48,108 nucleotides of DNA, from positions 1 through 48,108 of the forward strand of contig NZ_BCVD01000009.1 in assembly GCF_001591565.1 (NCBI RefSeq). Direction: 5' to 3'. This DNA comes from Priestia flexa NBRC 15715 (lineage in GTDB: Bacteria; Bacillota; Bacilli; Bacillales; Bacillaceae_H). Positions 17,301 to 25,685 of the stretch are shown here, piece by piece (position 1 is the stretch's first letter; each line of letters starts with the position of its first letter). Under the pieces are notes generated by a model, which saw nothing but the letters and a program-made list of their open reading frames with translations, was not told where the DNA came from and ran no database searches. The translations under genes were made by a program, and so were the position numbers.

Positions 17301-18539
17301 TTGTGTAAGACAGAATCCGACTATGCAGAGCTCATTAACTATTTAGAAACCGTTGACACACCTTCACTTCAAGGATGGGTTATGGATAGTTTAGCTTATG
17401 TATATGGTGCGAAAGGTGATAAAGACCAAGAGGAAAAGTACTTGTTAAAAGCGCTAGAGATGAGTCCAAATCAACAAGCCGTACAGCACCACTATGCAAA
17501 TTGGTGTATTCAACAAGGAAATCTTAAAGAAGCGAAGTTGGTTATGCTAACCCTCATTAAAGAAAACGTGGAAGAAGAGCTGTTTTATGCAACGTGGCTG
17601 GAATGCTTCCCATCCCGAAAAGAACTTTTGACACTGTCTACTCATTTAAAGAAACTAAATGTCCCAAAGGAAGAAAAGGCATTTATCTATATGAATACAG
17701 CGGTCGCACTGCAAGCAGTAGTCGAAGAATTTAATGATGTAGAAGAGGAAAGCGCATTTCTAAAGCGTACGATTAAAAAGTTTAAAGAAAAAGCAACAAT
17801 GATTGCACTTTTCGGTATGATCATTGAATTACATGAAACGGCTATAAAGCTAGACCGTACAAATGTACAAGCCGTGCATGCGCTAGCAAGTTTTTATGAA
17901 GAAAGGCAGATGGAAGACGAAGCTATTGCTTTGTTAGAGAGAAAGTTAAAAGAAACGGAAGACCTTAGTATTGGACATCATTTAATGCATATTATCATCA
18001 ATCTCGATCATGATGATGAGAGCATAAAAAAAGGCTTATCTTTTCTCGAATTTTTATTAGATATAGAGCCTTACAACTTTGATTTCTTATTATATCAAGC
18101 GATTCTACTCGGTGAGCAAGGAAGTGAAGTAGAAGCGGAGGAAAAGTTTAAACAACTTTTAAAGCAGCAAAAATATGATCCCAACGTTTATGCTGGATTA
18201 GGAAAGCTATATAATCGAATAGAACGTTATGATGAAGCCATTGGCATTTTCAATGAAGGAATTGAAAATGGCCAAACGAACACCTTGCTGTATGTAGAGC
18301 TTGGTATTGCCTATCATTTAACGGGGCAGACACAAGTTGCAGCGGAGCTTATGGCAAAGCGATTAGAGGAAGAAGATGACCTGTTTATTCGCTACAATTT
18401 AGCTTGTTACCTAGCGAGTATAGGAGATATAAAACAAGCGGAACAAGAGCTTCACCTTGTATTGGAACAAGATGAAAGCGGCCAGTTTTATGAGATGGCA
18501 AAAGGAGACGAAGATCTTCGTTTGCTACGTGTTAAGTAA
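14364..18539 (+). CDS. Giant TPR protein with embedded C39-like peptidase domain
   Basis: This 1391-residue soluble protein is built mostly of tetratricopeptide-type helical pairs, with repeated LGxLYxxxxxYexAixlfexa patterns. From about residue 308 to 440 a C39-family papain-like domain interrupts them, with Cys320 in NYCVPAS, His398 in SHVQVVYGY and Asp416 in QDPN. C39 domains cleave double-glycine leader peptides or act as inactive binding modules. No signal peptide or membrane segment is seen. Start: ATG 14364 has TGAGGTGG upstream; a GTG at 14310 would add an HTH-like stretch but lacks a ribosome binding site. It has its own promoter and terminator. Substrate is unknown. Confidence 0.85.
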   Translation: MMKITVKELKNYVEEHRIVDGLQSVRLELEQLEKAPSHLTLRKKLAEFQSSDDLYELIRLLDDGLMYRYSSVVTRYAYRHFGTFQMAVFLYDEFVREGKTLQAKRELDLLLKTTDLNTVTPKQIEMAYFLMVRILLEIKRFDEAKEWMQKVEQYNETEMFDKWGYFYIQTGEWEKAEYYLSEGIGENKKSDMCFLFLADLYAAKGEHDKALHTINEALGMYPQLPALYMEKVRKLKDLQCYEELLEAVNDLEQILITKEYHSYFTQLKAEAYFYLKNASKLQVLVEQEESLKNTPYAKLMNDGQAVKLPIKPIIQKDNYCVPASLSMILSLFNQPKTQDEIAEHIYSQLGSKLSTAVEYTESLGYSCRFFTGTIETYKQLLHNGTPILVSVEFEHASHVQVVYGYNDQLQAFYVQDPNFLNPQLVEYSEFERAYVNSGYLSIAICKEEAGLAFLSERDHYFFKELYRITELVEQDEERYIQQLIALLESHGDIPFSPLFGIKHIFREDSRQVTFEWLHKLLTTYPNNDYIRLHTAYAFFRTGEKQKAGELLQQVKEKRTSSFYYYLKGRIHFEDDQYTQAITYFQRSLQLDIEQHLVLSYLALAYFYKDDVDYAFELSHTSLSFYDEEPFSKVNHALILNDLGKTQEARTIFDELLRHDRTDAFLWYERAKCDQRLEKGQKAYRGFMVAKHLQPDMLYPYISLADWYQHEKDDSLKAETILCEGIKQVESNETLSRLLGDLYIENKEYEKAIQLFANADTPMLQNGLAYAYLQAGRLSGALKLYEQALIAEEYDQDAYLDAGNALVHFCKENGLQEGIEVGISLIEKGLAGLETDLDQALESYVGFMNDFDQLERGVTFLKQEWKINPKEILYGCYAGVLLEEEKRYDEAIALYEETLRVEPNGFSYYRLGEVYKEMDLVGKAKEAYELSVYYDRRNSGAYENLILIAQMEEDEAAERDYLYTVLQFDPLDVNMERLSHLCKTESDYAELINYLETVDTPSLQGWVMDSLAYVYGAKGDKDQEEKYLLKALEMSPNQQAVQHHYANWCIQQGNLKEAKLVMLTLIKENVEEELFYATWLECFPSRKELLTLSTHLKKLNVPKEEKAFIYMNTAVALQAVVEEFNDVEEESAFLKRTIKKFKEKATMIALFGMIIELHETAIKLDRTNVQAVHALASFYEERQMEDEAIALLERKLKETEDLSIGHHLMHIIINLDHDDESIKKGLSFLEFLLDIEPYNFDFLLYQAILLGEQGSEVEAEEKFKQLLKQQKYDPNVYAGLGKLYNRIERYDEAIGIFNEGIENGQTNTLLYVELGIAYHLTGQTQVAAELMAKRLEEEDDLFIRYNLACYLASIGDIKQAEQELHLVLEQDESGQFYEMAKGDEDLRLLRVK

Positions 18540-18542
18540 ATA

Positions 18543-18582
18543 AAAAAAGTGCTTTGCAGCTACATATGCAAAGCACTTTTTT
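18543..18582. terminator. Bidirectional terminator
   Basis: AAAAAAGTGCTTTGCA pairs with TGCAAAGCACTTTTTT over 16 bases. T tracts on both strands make it usable by the TPR gene and the convergent NCS2 permease, whose stop codon touches it. Confidence 0.9.
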
Positions 18583-19880
18583 TATTGGCTGCTTTTCTTA
18601 GAAAGGCGGCGTTCTTGAAAAGATGAGTACACTTCGATAACAAGAATAATGAGCGTACCTAACACCAAACCGTTGCTCAAGAATGTCGTTACCAGTGGAG
18701 GCAGTGTAGAAAAAGCTTCCGAAGGTAAGAACATAACTCCAATTCCTGCGAATAGAGGAATTCCAGCTTTTTTCATGGCTTGATAAGGAGCAGATGTATT
18801 GGAAAACTCATGCATGCCTAATGCAATCATGCTCGCAAAGACAGGGAAAATAGCAGCATAGCCCACGGCTGTTGGTAAGCTAGACATAATGGAAGTGAGC
18901 GGAGTAAAAATGCTCACAAATAATAATAAGAACGACGCTACGATAAACGGTAAACGACTGTATATACCAGTTGCTGAAATAAAGCCTCCAGACCCCGAAA
19001 TTGGAACTGCCCCGACACCAGAGAAAACGCCTCCAAGTAATTGACTAATGCCTGAAGCAATGCCTGATTGTTTGATATAGCTTCCTTTTGTTTTTGTCCC
19101 GTTACGTTCATAAACAAATTCAACGACGCGTATGGAAGCGAGCATGTTTGTAATTAAGATAAGCGTAACAAAGAAAGCAGTTGTTACCATGCTCCATGCT
19201 ATTTTTGGGGGGCCAAAAGCAAACGGTTCAGGGATATAAAAGAGGTTGGGTTGAAACGTAATTTGATCCGTTAAGTTTAAAAGAGCGAACAGTCCCCAAC
19301 CAATGCCGATGCTTGCAATAATACTAAACTTGTTAAGTAGCGGATGTGACAGCATATAAAAAGCCAATAGTAAAATAGCAGCTGAAGCTAACGCGACTGG
19401 AAGTTTAATAGTAGGGTTATCGCTTGTTACGCCAAGCATCCCTTTTAAAAATGAACCGCTTAGCTGTGCTACTAGTAAAATTAAATAAGTACCCGTTACG
19501 GTTGGGGTAAAATATTTTGCTAGCTTATCAATAAGGCCAAAAGCACTCATTAATAAAGCAATAATCCCGCTTGTAATCATCGTGAATTGTAAAACCTGAA
19601 GCGTTTCCGTTCCCGAACCAAATAAAACTGTTCCTAAGCCGGCATAAAGGGAAAATACGCCCCACCAAACGCCAGCTGGGCCTTCCATAATCGGTAATCG
19701 ATGTCCGATGAAGATTTGAAGTAAGCCTGATGCTCCAAGAATGAAAAGCGTCCGCTGTAAAAATTCAATGGATTCTGTTGGTGAAAGGTTGAATTGAGAA
19801 GCGATGACAATTGGAACGATAATGCTATTAGAAATCATAAATAAAAACCATTGTAAAGAAGCAATGGACGTACGAATCAT
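18582..19880 (-). CDS. NCS2 family xanthine/uracil-type permease (YwdJ-like)
   Basis: This 432-residue membrane protein has about twelve to fourteen hydrophobic segments. The NCS2 pattern is visible in EGPAGVWWG (helix 3 region) and in the helix-10 region SGSGGFISATGIYSRLPF. It probably imports a nucleobase or related purine by proton symport. It resembles B. subtilis YwdJ more than PbuX or PyrP, though the substrate cannot be fixed by reading. ATG 19880 follows GAGGTGCATACT; an ATG three codons upstream overlaps that site. No purine riboswitch is seen upstream. Confidence 0.83.
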   Translation of the reverse strand: MIRTSIASLQWFLFMISNSIIVPIVIASQFNLSPTESIEFLQRTLFILGASGLLQIFIGHRLPIMEGPAGVWWGVFSLYAGLGTVLFGSGTETLQVLQFTMITSGIIALLMSAFGLIDKLAKYFTPTVTGTYLILLVAQLSGSFLKGMLGVTSDNPTIKLPVALASAAILLLAFYMLSHPLLNKFSIIASIGIGWGLFALLNLTDQITFQPNLFYIPEPFAFGPPKIAWSMVTTAFFVTLILITNMLASIRVVEFVYERNGTKTKGSYIKQSGIASGISQLLGGVFSGVGAVPISGSGGFISATGIYSRLPFIVASFLLLFVSIFTPLTSIMSSLPTAVGYAAIFPVFASMIALGMHEFSNTSAPYQAMKKAGIPLFAGIGVMFLPSEAFSTLPPLVTTFLSNGLVLGTLIILVIEVYSSFQERRLSKKSSQ

Positions 19881-19940
19881 AGTATGCACCTCATGTTTAA
19901 TCTGTCTAAATCTAGTTTGTTTTAGCTAGTAACTTTTTAC

Positions 19941-19968
19941 ATTTTACCACGAAATTGTTGTTTTGAAA
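19941..19968 (-). promoter_or_regulatory. Probable promoter of the NCS2 permease gene
   Basis: On the minus strand, TTTCAA is followed after 16 bases by TAAAAT, with a TGG just before the -10. It lies about 60 bases before the start codon. Confidence 0.45.
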
Positions 19969-20115
19969 GCGATATCTCTATATTAATCTAGAAAACAAAT
20001 GCTGTAGGTATATCGACGTAGGTAAAGAAACGGTGCAAAAATTGACGAAATATGTAGGGTGAATAGAGAGATAGACAGAAATAAACAATTTATTCCAAAA
20101 ACAATAAATATTATA

Positions 20116-20144
20116 TTGAAAAAATTGAATAAATATTTTATAAT
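20116..20144 (+). promoter_or_regulatory. Strong sigma-A promoter of the dpp operon
   Basis: TTGAAA (20116-20121), 17 bases, TATAAT (20139-20144), about 54 bases ahead of dppA. A CodY-like box begins inside the -10. Confidence 0.82.
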
Positions 20145-20156
20145 TTTCTTAATATT
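20142..20156 (+). promoter_or_regulatory. CodY box overlapping the dpp promoter
   Basis: AATTTTCTTAATATT matches the CodY consensus AATTTTCWGAAAATT at 13 of 15 positions. It covers the end of the -10 and the likely start of transcription. The dpp operon of B. subtilis is a classic CodY target, repressed when branched-chain amino acids and GTP are plentiful. Confidence 0.72.
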
Positions 20157-20197
20157 TACTACAATTAACTCTTTTAAACAAAGAAGGGAGTGTAAAG

Positions 20198-21022
20198 ATG
20201 AAGCTATACGTATCTATTGATATGGAAGGAATTACTGGTCTCGTGGATCAAAGCAACGTCTTTTTACAAGAAGCAAACTATGAGCGCAGTAGGCGCATTA
20301 TGACGCAAGAAGCCAATGCTGTCATCACAGCTGCTTTAAAAAGCCGATGTACAGAAGTGGTTGTAAACGATAGCCATTCAAGTATGAATAACCTGTTAGT
20401 TGAAGACCTACATCCTGAAGCCGTTTTAATTTCAGGAAGCGTTAAGCCATATTCAATGGTTCAAGGTCTTGATGATTCATTTGCTGGAGCTATGTTTATT
20501 GGATACCATTCACGCGCTGGAATGCCTGGTGTTATGTCACATGCTATGACTTTCGGAGTGCGAAATATGTATATAAACGACGTAGCCGTTGGTGAGCTCG
20601 GATTTAATGCTTACGTCGCAGGATATTATGAAGTGCCCATCTTACTTGTAGCAGGAGATGATTATACAACCACCGAAGCGACATCACTCATTCCAAACAT
20701 TACGACAGCAATTGTTAAAAAAGCCATTTCTCGTTCTGCAGCACAAACACTTACTCCTAAGAAAGCAGAACAATTACTTCAAGAAAAAGTTGAAATTGCC
20801 ATTCAAAATAAACACTTAGTCAACCCTTTATTACCACCAACCCAACCAACCTTGAGAATCGAATTTAATAATTATGGTCAAGCGGAATGGGCCAATTTAA
20901 TGCCAGGTACAAAAATTGAGCCTAATTCAACAACCGTTAGCTTTCAAGCGAAAGATATTTTAGAAGCATATCAAGCGATGCTTGTTATGACAGAACTTGC
21001 GATGCGAACTACATTTTGTTAG
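20198..21022 (+). CDS. dppA: D-aminopeptidase DppA (M55 family)
   Basis: This 274-residue cytoplasmic zinc peptidase starts with the M55 metal-binding signature SIDMEGITG. It also has NDSHSSMNN, the GYHSRAG histidine motif and SHAM further on. DppA releases N-terminal D-amino acids, with D-Ala-D-Ala as a good substrate, and so feeds imported wall peptides into metabolism. AAGGGAG precedes the ATG. It is the first gene of the operon, directly under the CodY-type promoter, and dppB follows after 15 bases. Confidence 0.95.
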   Translation: MKLYVSIDMEGITGLVDQSNVFLQEANYERSRRIMTQEANAVITAALKSRCTEVVVNDSHSSMNNLLVEDLHPEAVLISGSVKPYSMVQGLDDSFAGAMFIGYHSRAGMPGVMSHAMTFGVRNMYINDVAVGELGFNAYVAGYYEVPILLVAGDDYTTTEATSLIPNITTAIVKKAISRSAAQTLTPKKAEQLLQEKVEIAIQNKHLVNPLLPPTQPTLRIEFNNYGQAEWANLMPGTKIEPNSTTVSFQAKDILEAYQAMLVMTELAMRTTFC

Positions 21023-21037
21023 AAAGTGTGATTAAAA

Positions 21038-21967
21038 ATGAAGACATACATAGTGAAGCGGTTTATTTCAATGATTATCACATTGTGGGTCATTGTAACA
21101 TTAACCTTCTTTTTAATGAATGCTATACCAGGTTCACCTTTTAACGAAGAGCGAGCTACGAGTGAAGCTGTACAAGAAAATCTAGAGTCGTACTATCACT
21201 TAAATGAGCCATTAATTGTCCAGTATTTTATGTACATAAAATCCATTGTTACGTTTGATTTTGGACCATCAATTAAGCAGCCGTCTCAAACAGTAAATGA
21301 TTTGCTGGGGCGCGGGTTTCCCGTTTCTTTTGAACTTGGAATGGTCACTTTACTTGTAGCTGTATTTTCAGGTATTGCGCTTGGAATTGTAGCTGCACTA
21401 CGCCGCAATGGAATTGTCGATTATTTAGCTATGACGATTGCTGTTATCGGAATCTCGATTCCCAACTTCGTTATGGCAACGCTGCTTATTCAAAAGCTAG
21501 CCGTTGATTGGGCGATTTTGCCGGCTGCTACATGGACGAGCCCGAAGCATATGATTTTACCAACGCTTGCTCTTGCGACGGGGCCAATAGCTATTATCGC
21601 GCGCTTGACCCGTGCAAGTATGATTGAAGTGTTAACACAAGACTATATCCGAACAGCAAGAGCTAAAGGGCTTTCCCCCTATAAGATTGTATTTAAGCAT
21701 GCTTTGCGAAACGCGTTGCTTCCTGTTGTAACGGTGTTGGGAACAATTGCTGCTAGCGTACTGACAGGGACGTTTGTTATTGAACAGATTTTTGCTATAC
21801 CTGGTATGGGAAAATACTTTGTTGACAGTATAAACACGCGTGATTATCCGGTCATTATGGGAACGACAGTGTTTTATAGCGCCATTTTAATTTTTATGCT
21901 GTTTTTAGTAGACATTGCCTATGGCATTTTAGATCCAAGAATTAAACTACATCGAAAGGAAGGATGA
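21038..21967 (+). CDS. dppB: Dipeptide ABC transporter permease DppB
   Basis: This 309-residue permease has six membrane segments. The EAA loop that contacts the ATPases is seen in RTARAKGLSPYKIVFKHALR. The N-terminus MKTYIVKRFISMI is typical of DppB/OppB. The ribosome binding site is weak (GAAAGTG), which suggests coupling from dppA. Its stop overlaps the possible early start of dppC. It pairs with DppC to form the membrane channel. Confidence 0.93.
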   Translation: MKTYIVKRFISMIITLWVIVTLTFFLMNAIPGSPFNEERATSEAVQENLESYYHLNEPLIVQYFMYIKSIVTFDFGPSIKQPSQTVNDLLGRGFPVSFELGMVTLLVAVFSGIALGIVAALRRNGIVDYLAMTIAVIGISIPNFVMATLLIQKLAVDWAILPAATWTSPKHMILPTLALATGPIAIIARLTRASMIEVLTQDYIRTARAKGLSPYKIVFKHALRNALLPVVTVLGTIAASVLTGTFVIEQIFAIPGMGKYFVDSINTRDYPVIMGTTVFYSAILIFMLFLVDIAYGILDPRIKLHRKEG

Positions 21968-21969
21968 GC

Positions 21970-22914
21970 ATGAGTGATTTGAAAGCACAAGAGCCAGTAA
22001 ACATTCCTGATGAATGGTTTGTGCCAAAGCAAAAAGATCGCACCGAGGCTGAAGCTGTTGTGCGTCCTAGCTTGTCTTATTGGCATGATGCATGGCTACG
22101 ATTAGTGAAAAACAAGCTAGCAATGCTAGGTTTAATCTTTTTAGTTTTATTAGTCATCATGGCCATTATGGGACCGATGATTTCTCCCCACAGCGTCACG
22201 CAAACGGCATTTGCGAATCAAAATCAGCCACCTTCAAAAGAACACTGGTTTGGAACAGATGATTTAGGACGGGATGTCTTTACTCGAACGTGGTATGGAG
22301 CAAGAATTTCATTATTCGTTGGAGTAATGGCTGCTTTAATTGATTTTATAATCGGCGTTATTTATGGAGGAGTTGCTGGCTACAAAGGCGGTCGCACAGA
22401 TAACGTGATGATGCGTATTGTTGAAGTCCTATATGGTCTTCCTTACTTGCTAGTCGTCATCTTGCTAATGGTGGTGATGGGACCTGGTTTATCAACCATC
22501 ATCCTTGCACTTTCCGTGACAGGGTGGATTGGAATGGCCCGAATTGTCCGAGGGCAGGTTCTGCAAATAAAAAACTATGAATTTGTGCTTGCTTCCAAAA
22601 CATTTGGCACAAAAACAGCCAGAATTATTAAGAAAAATTTGTTACCTAATACAATGGGACCCATTATTGTTCAAATGACATTAACGGTTCCAACAGCTAT
22701 CTTTGCTGAAGCGTTTTTAAGCTTTTTAGGATTAGGTGTTCAAGCGCCTTTTGCCAGCTGGGGGGTAATGGCAAACGACGGTTTATCTTCTATTTTATCT
22801 GGCTATTGGTGGCGCTTATTTTTCCCGGCTTTCTTTATTTCCATCACCATGTTTGCATTTAACGTGCTAGGGGACGGTTTACAAGATGCCCTTGATCCAA
22901 AGTTAAGGAGGTAG
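21970..22914 (+). CDS. dppC: Dipeptide ABC transporter permease DppC
   Basis: This 314-residue permease has the OppC-type layout. A cytoplasmic N-terminal region of about 35 residues precedes the first helix, then GTDDLGRDVFTRTWYGAR, then five further helices with an EAA-type loop (ASKTFGTKTARIIKKNLLPN). I chose ATG 21970 because AAGGAAGG lies six bases upstream; ATG 21964 abuts that site. It overlaps or adjoins the end of dppB, so the two are translated together. Confidence 0.93.
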   Translation: MSDLKAQEPVNIPDEWFVPKQKDRTEAEAVVRPSLSYWHDAWLRLVKNKLAMLGLIFLVLLVIMAIMGPMISPHSVTQTAFANQNQPPSKEHWFGTDDLGRDVFTRTWYGARISLFVGVMAALIDFIIGVIYGGVAGYKGGRTDNVMMRIVEVLYGLPYLLVVILLMVVMGPGLSTIILALSVTGWIGMARIVRGQVLQIKNYEFVLASKTFGTKTARIIKKNLLPNTMGPIIVQMTLTVPTAIFAEAFLSFLGLGVQAPFASWGVMANDGLSSILSGYWWRLFFPAFFISITMFAFNVLGDGLQDALDPKLRR

Positions 22915-22921
22915 AAGCGCA

Positions 22922-23920
22922 GTGGAAAAAGTTTTAGAAGTTCAAGATTTAACTGTGAAATTCGCTACATATGGCGGTGAGGTCCAAGCGGTTAGAGGCG
23001 TGTCGTTTGATTTATATAAAGGCGAAACGCTCGCGATTGTAGGCGAGTCAGGATGTGGGAAAAGCGTAACTTCTCAAAGCATTATGAGGTTGATTCCAAA
23101 TCCTCCAGGAAAGATTACAAGAGGATCAATCTTATTTAAGGGAAGGGATTTAGCAAAGCTTTCTGAAAAGGCAATGAGAAAGATACGCGGCGCAGATATC
23201 TCAATGATTTTCCAAGATCCAATGACTGCATTGAACCCAACAATTACGGTAGGGCAACAAATTGCAGAAAGCATGATGCAGCATGAAAATATTACAAAAA
23301 AAGCAGCAAATAAAAAAGCACTAGACATGCTTAATTTAGTTGGAATTCCAAATCCAAAAGAGCGCTTGAAACAATATCCTCATGAATTTAGCGGAGGTAT
23401 GAGACAGCGGATTGTCATTGCCATGGCTCTTGTATGTGAACCGGAAGTACTCATTGCCGATGAACCGACAACGGCTTTAGACGTAACGATTCAAGCTCAA
23501 ATTTTAGAGCTTTTTAAAGAGGTTCAAGCAAAAACAGGTGTATCCATTATTTTGATTACGCATGATTTAGGAGTTGTGGCCCAAGTCGCAGACCGAATAG
23601 CCGTCATGTATGCAGGTAAAATCGTTGAAGCAGGAAAGCGGAGAGGTATTTTTTATCAACCGCAGCATCCTTATACAAAAGGTCTCTTACAGTCTGTGCC
23701 ACGCCTCGATTTGAGTGGTGGAGACCTCGTGCCAATTGCTGGTTCGCCGCCAGACTTATTTGCACCTCCTATTGGATGCTCATTTGCTGCTAGGTGTCCT
23801 TACGCAATGGAAGTGTGTGATCGCGTGTATCCTGGTGAAATTTTGTTTCGGAATGAGCATTCAGTTAGCTGTTGGCTGCAAGATGAAAGAGCCAAAAAAC
23901 TAGTATCTACTATAAGCTAG
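22922..23920 (+). CDS. dppD: Dipeptide ABC transporter ATPase DppD
   Basis: This 332-residue ATPase has Walker A GESGCGKSV near residue 40, the signature FSGGMRQR, Walker B VLIADEPT and the switch HDLG. The C-terminal extension carries the Cys cluster CSFAARCPYAMEVC common to oligopeptide-transporter ATPases, which may hold an iron-sulfur cluster. The GTG start follows AAGGAGG at about 11 bases. It should pair with YkfD, encoded five genes later, as the second ATPase. Confidence 0.93.
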   Translation: MEKVLEVQDLTVKFATYGGEVQAVRGVSFDLYKGETLAIVGESGCGKSVTSQSIMRLIPNPPGKITRGSILFKGRDLAKLSEKAMRKIRGADISMIFQDPMTALNPTITVGQQIAESMMQHENITKKAANKKALDMLNLVGIPNPKERLKQYPHEFSGGMRQRIVIAMALVCEPEVLIADEPTTALDVTIQAQILELFKEVQAKTGVSIILITHDLGVVAQVADRIAVMYAGKIVEAGKRRGIFYQPQHPYTKGLLQSVPRLDLSGGDLVPIAGSPPDLFAPPIGCSFAARCPYAMEVCDRVYPGEILFRNEHSVSCWLQDERAKKLVSTIS

Positions 23921-23963
23921 CCTTATAGATACATAAATAGGTAAAGAGAACAGGGGGAACAAG

Positions 23964-25583
23964 ATGAAACGAATTATGTCTGTCGTGATGATGTCTATTT
24001 TAGTATTTGCGCTTGCTGCCTGTACGGCAACAAGCGATTCAGGTGCCGAGCCTGAAGGTGGTAATAAGAAGGAAGATGGTAAAGTATTGTATATGAATAA
24101 CCGTGCAGAACCAACTTCTTTTGATCCACCAATTGGTTTTGACTCGTACTCTTGGCAAATGTTAAACAACTTAATGGAAGGCTTAACAAGATTAGGGCAA
24201 GAGCATGAACCAGAAGCAGCAATCGCTGAGAAATGGGATGTATCAGAAGATGGTAAAGTTTATACATTTCATATTCGTGAAGATGCAAAGTGGTCGAATG
24301 GTGATGACGTAACGGCAGGAGACTTTGAATTTGCATGGAAACGATTATTAAACCCTGAAACAGGCTCTCGAGCTGCTTTCCTAGGCTATTTTATTGAAGG
24401 TGGAGAAGAGTTTAATACAGGAAAAGGAAAAGCTGAGGACGTAAAAGTAAAAGCAGTAGAGGATAAGACGTTTGAAGTAACGTTAAAGAGTCCACAAGCG
24501 TACTTTTTAAGCGTCATTGCAAATCCTGCATTTTTCCCAATCAATGAAAAAGTAGCAACGGAAAACCCTAAGTGGTTTGCTGAAGCGAAAAGTTTCGTTG
24601 GAAATGGTCCATTTAAGCTGACAGAGTGGAAGCATAACAGCAATATCGTTATGGAGCGAAACGATCAGTATTGGGATGCGAAAAGTGTGAAGTTAGATAA
24701 AGTTAACTGGGCAATGGTGGAAAATACAAATACAGAATATCAAATGTACCAAAACGGTGAGCTTGATGTATCTGAAATTCCAGCGGATTTAAGTGATCAG
24801 TTGTTAAAAGATGATAGTCTAGACATTAAAGATCAAGCAGGTGTTTATTTCTATCGTCTTAATCTAGATCAAGAGCCGTTCCAAAATGTCAATATTCGTA
24901 AGGCGTTTGCTTTAGCTGTGGATCAAGACCAAATTGTTAACTATGTAACGAAAAACAAAGAAGAGCCGGCTTATGGCTTTGTATCAAAAGGGTTTAATGA
25001 TGCTAACGGCTCTGATTTCCGTGAAACAAGCGGTGATCTTGTCAAAACAGATGTGAAACAAGCAAAAGAGCTTTTAGAAAAAGGAATGAAAGAAGAAGGA
25101 TACGATAAGCTACCTCAAGTCACGCTAACTTATAGCACAGATGATACGCATAAGAAAATTGCTGAAGCACTGCAACAAATGTTTAAAGAAAATTTAGGTG
25201 TTGATGTGAAGCTTGCGAACATGGAGTGGAACGTATTCCAAGAAGAGCAAAAAGCACTGAAATTCCAATTATCTCGTAGTTCGTTTTTAGCTGACTACGC
25301 AGATCCAATCAATTTCTTAGAAAACTTCCAAACAGGCCATTCAATGAACCGTACGGCTTGGAGTAATGAAAAATATGATCAATTAATTCAACAAGCAAAG
25401 AATGAAGCTGATGAAAAGAAACGATTTGAGCTAATGTATGAAGCTGAAAAACTATTATTTGATGAAATGCCAATTATCCCAATTCACTTCTATAACTACG
25501 TATTTTTGACAAACGAAAACGTATCTGGAATTGTTCGTCATCCAGTTGGTTACTTAGAGTTAAAATGGGCGGATAAAAAATAA
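23964..25583 (+). CDS. dppE: Dipeptide-binding lipoprotein DppE
   Basis: This 539-residue solute-binding protein of the SBP_bac_5 class has a lipoprotein signal with Cys20 in FALAAC. It is anchored outside the membrane and delivers peptides to DppBC. It has the usual opening YMNNRAEPTSFDPP and NIRKAFALAVD further on. The ribosome binding site is AGGGGGAAC. A stable hairpin follows the stop, which commonly raises binding-protein mRNA relative to downstream genes. It belongs to the OppA/DppE group rather than the NikA group, judged by reading only. Confidence 0.93.
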   Translation: MKRIMSVVMMSILVFALAACTATSDSGAEPEGGNKKEDGKVLYMNNRAEPTSFDPPIGFDSYSWQMLNNLMEGLTRLGQEHEPEAAIAEKWDVSEDGKVYTFHIREDAKWSNGDDVTAGDFEFAWKRLLNPETGSRAAFLGYFIEGGEEFNTGKGKAEDVKVKAVEDKTFEVTLKSPQAYFLSVIANPAFFPINEKVATENPKWFAEAKSFVGNGPFKLTEWKHNSNIVMERNDQYWDAKSVKLDKVNWAMVENTNTEYQMYQNGELDVSEIPADLSDQLLKDDSLDIKDQAGVYFYRLNLDQEPFQNVNIRKAFALAVDQDQIVNYVTKNKEEPAYGFVSKGFNDANGSDFRETSGDLVKTDVKQAKELLEKGMKEEGYDKLPQVTLTYSTDDTHKKIAEALQQMFKENLGVDVKLANMEWNVFQEEQKALKFQLSRSSFLADYADPINFLENFQTGHSMNRTAWSNEKYDQLIQQAKNEADEKKRFELMYEAEKLLFDEMPIIPIHFYNYVFLTNENVSGIVRHPVGYLELKWADKK

Positions 25584-25610
25584 ACATCGTTCATAAAGTA
25601 GTGAATAAGC

Positions 25611-25653
25611 AGGCTGTGCAAAATGGGAGCAATTTCTCTATTTCGCACAGCCT
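25611..25653 (+). promoter_or_regulatory. Intra-operon hairpin after dppE
   Basis: AGGCTGTGC and GCACAGCCT pair around a 25-base loop, with an extra AAA/TTT pairing across a one-base bulge. No T run follows, so transcription can continue into ykfA. It could protect the dppE mRNA 3' end or cause partial termination. Confidence 0.6.
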
Positions 25654-25685
25654 CTTCATTACATAAAGGGAAAGGGTGCTTTTAA

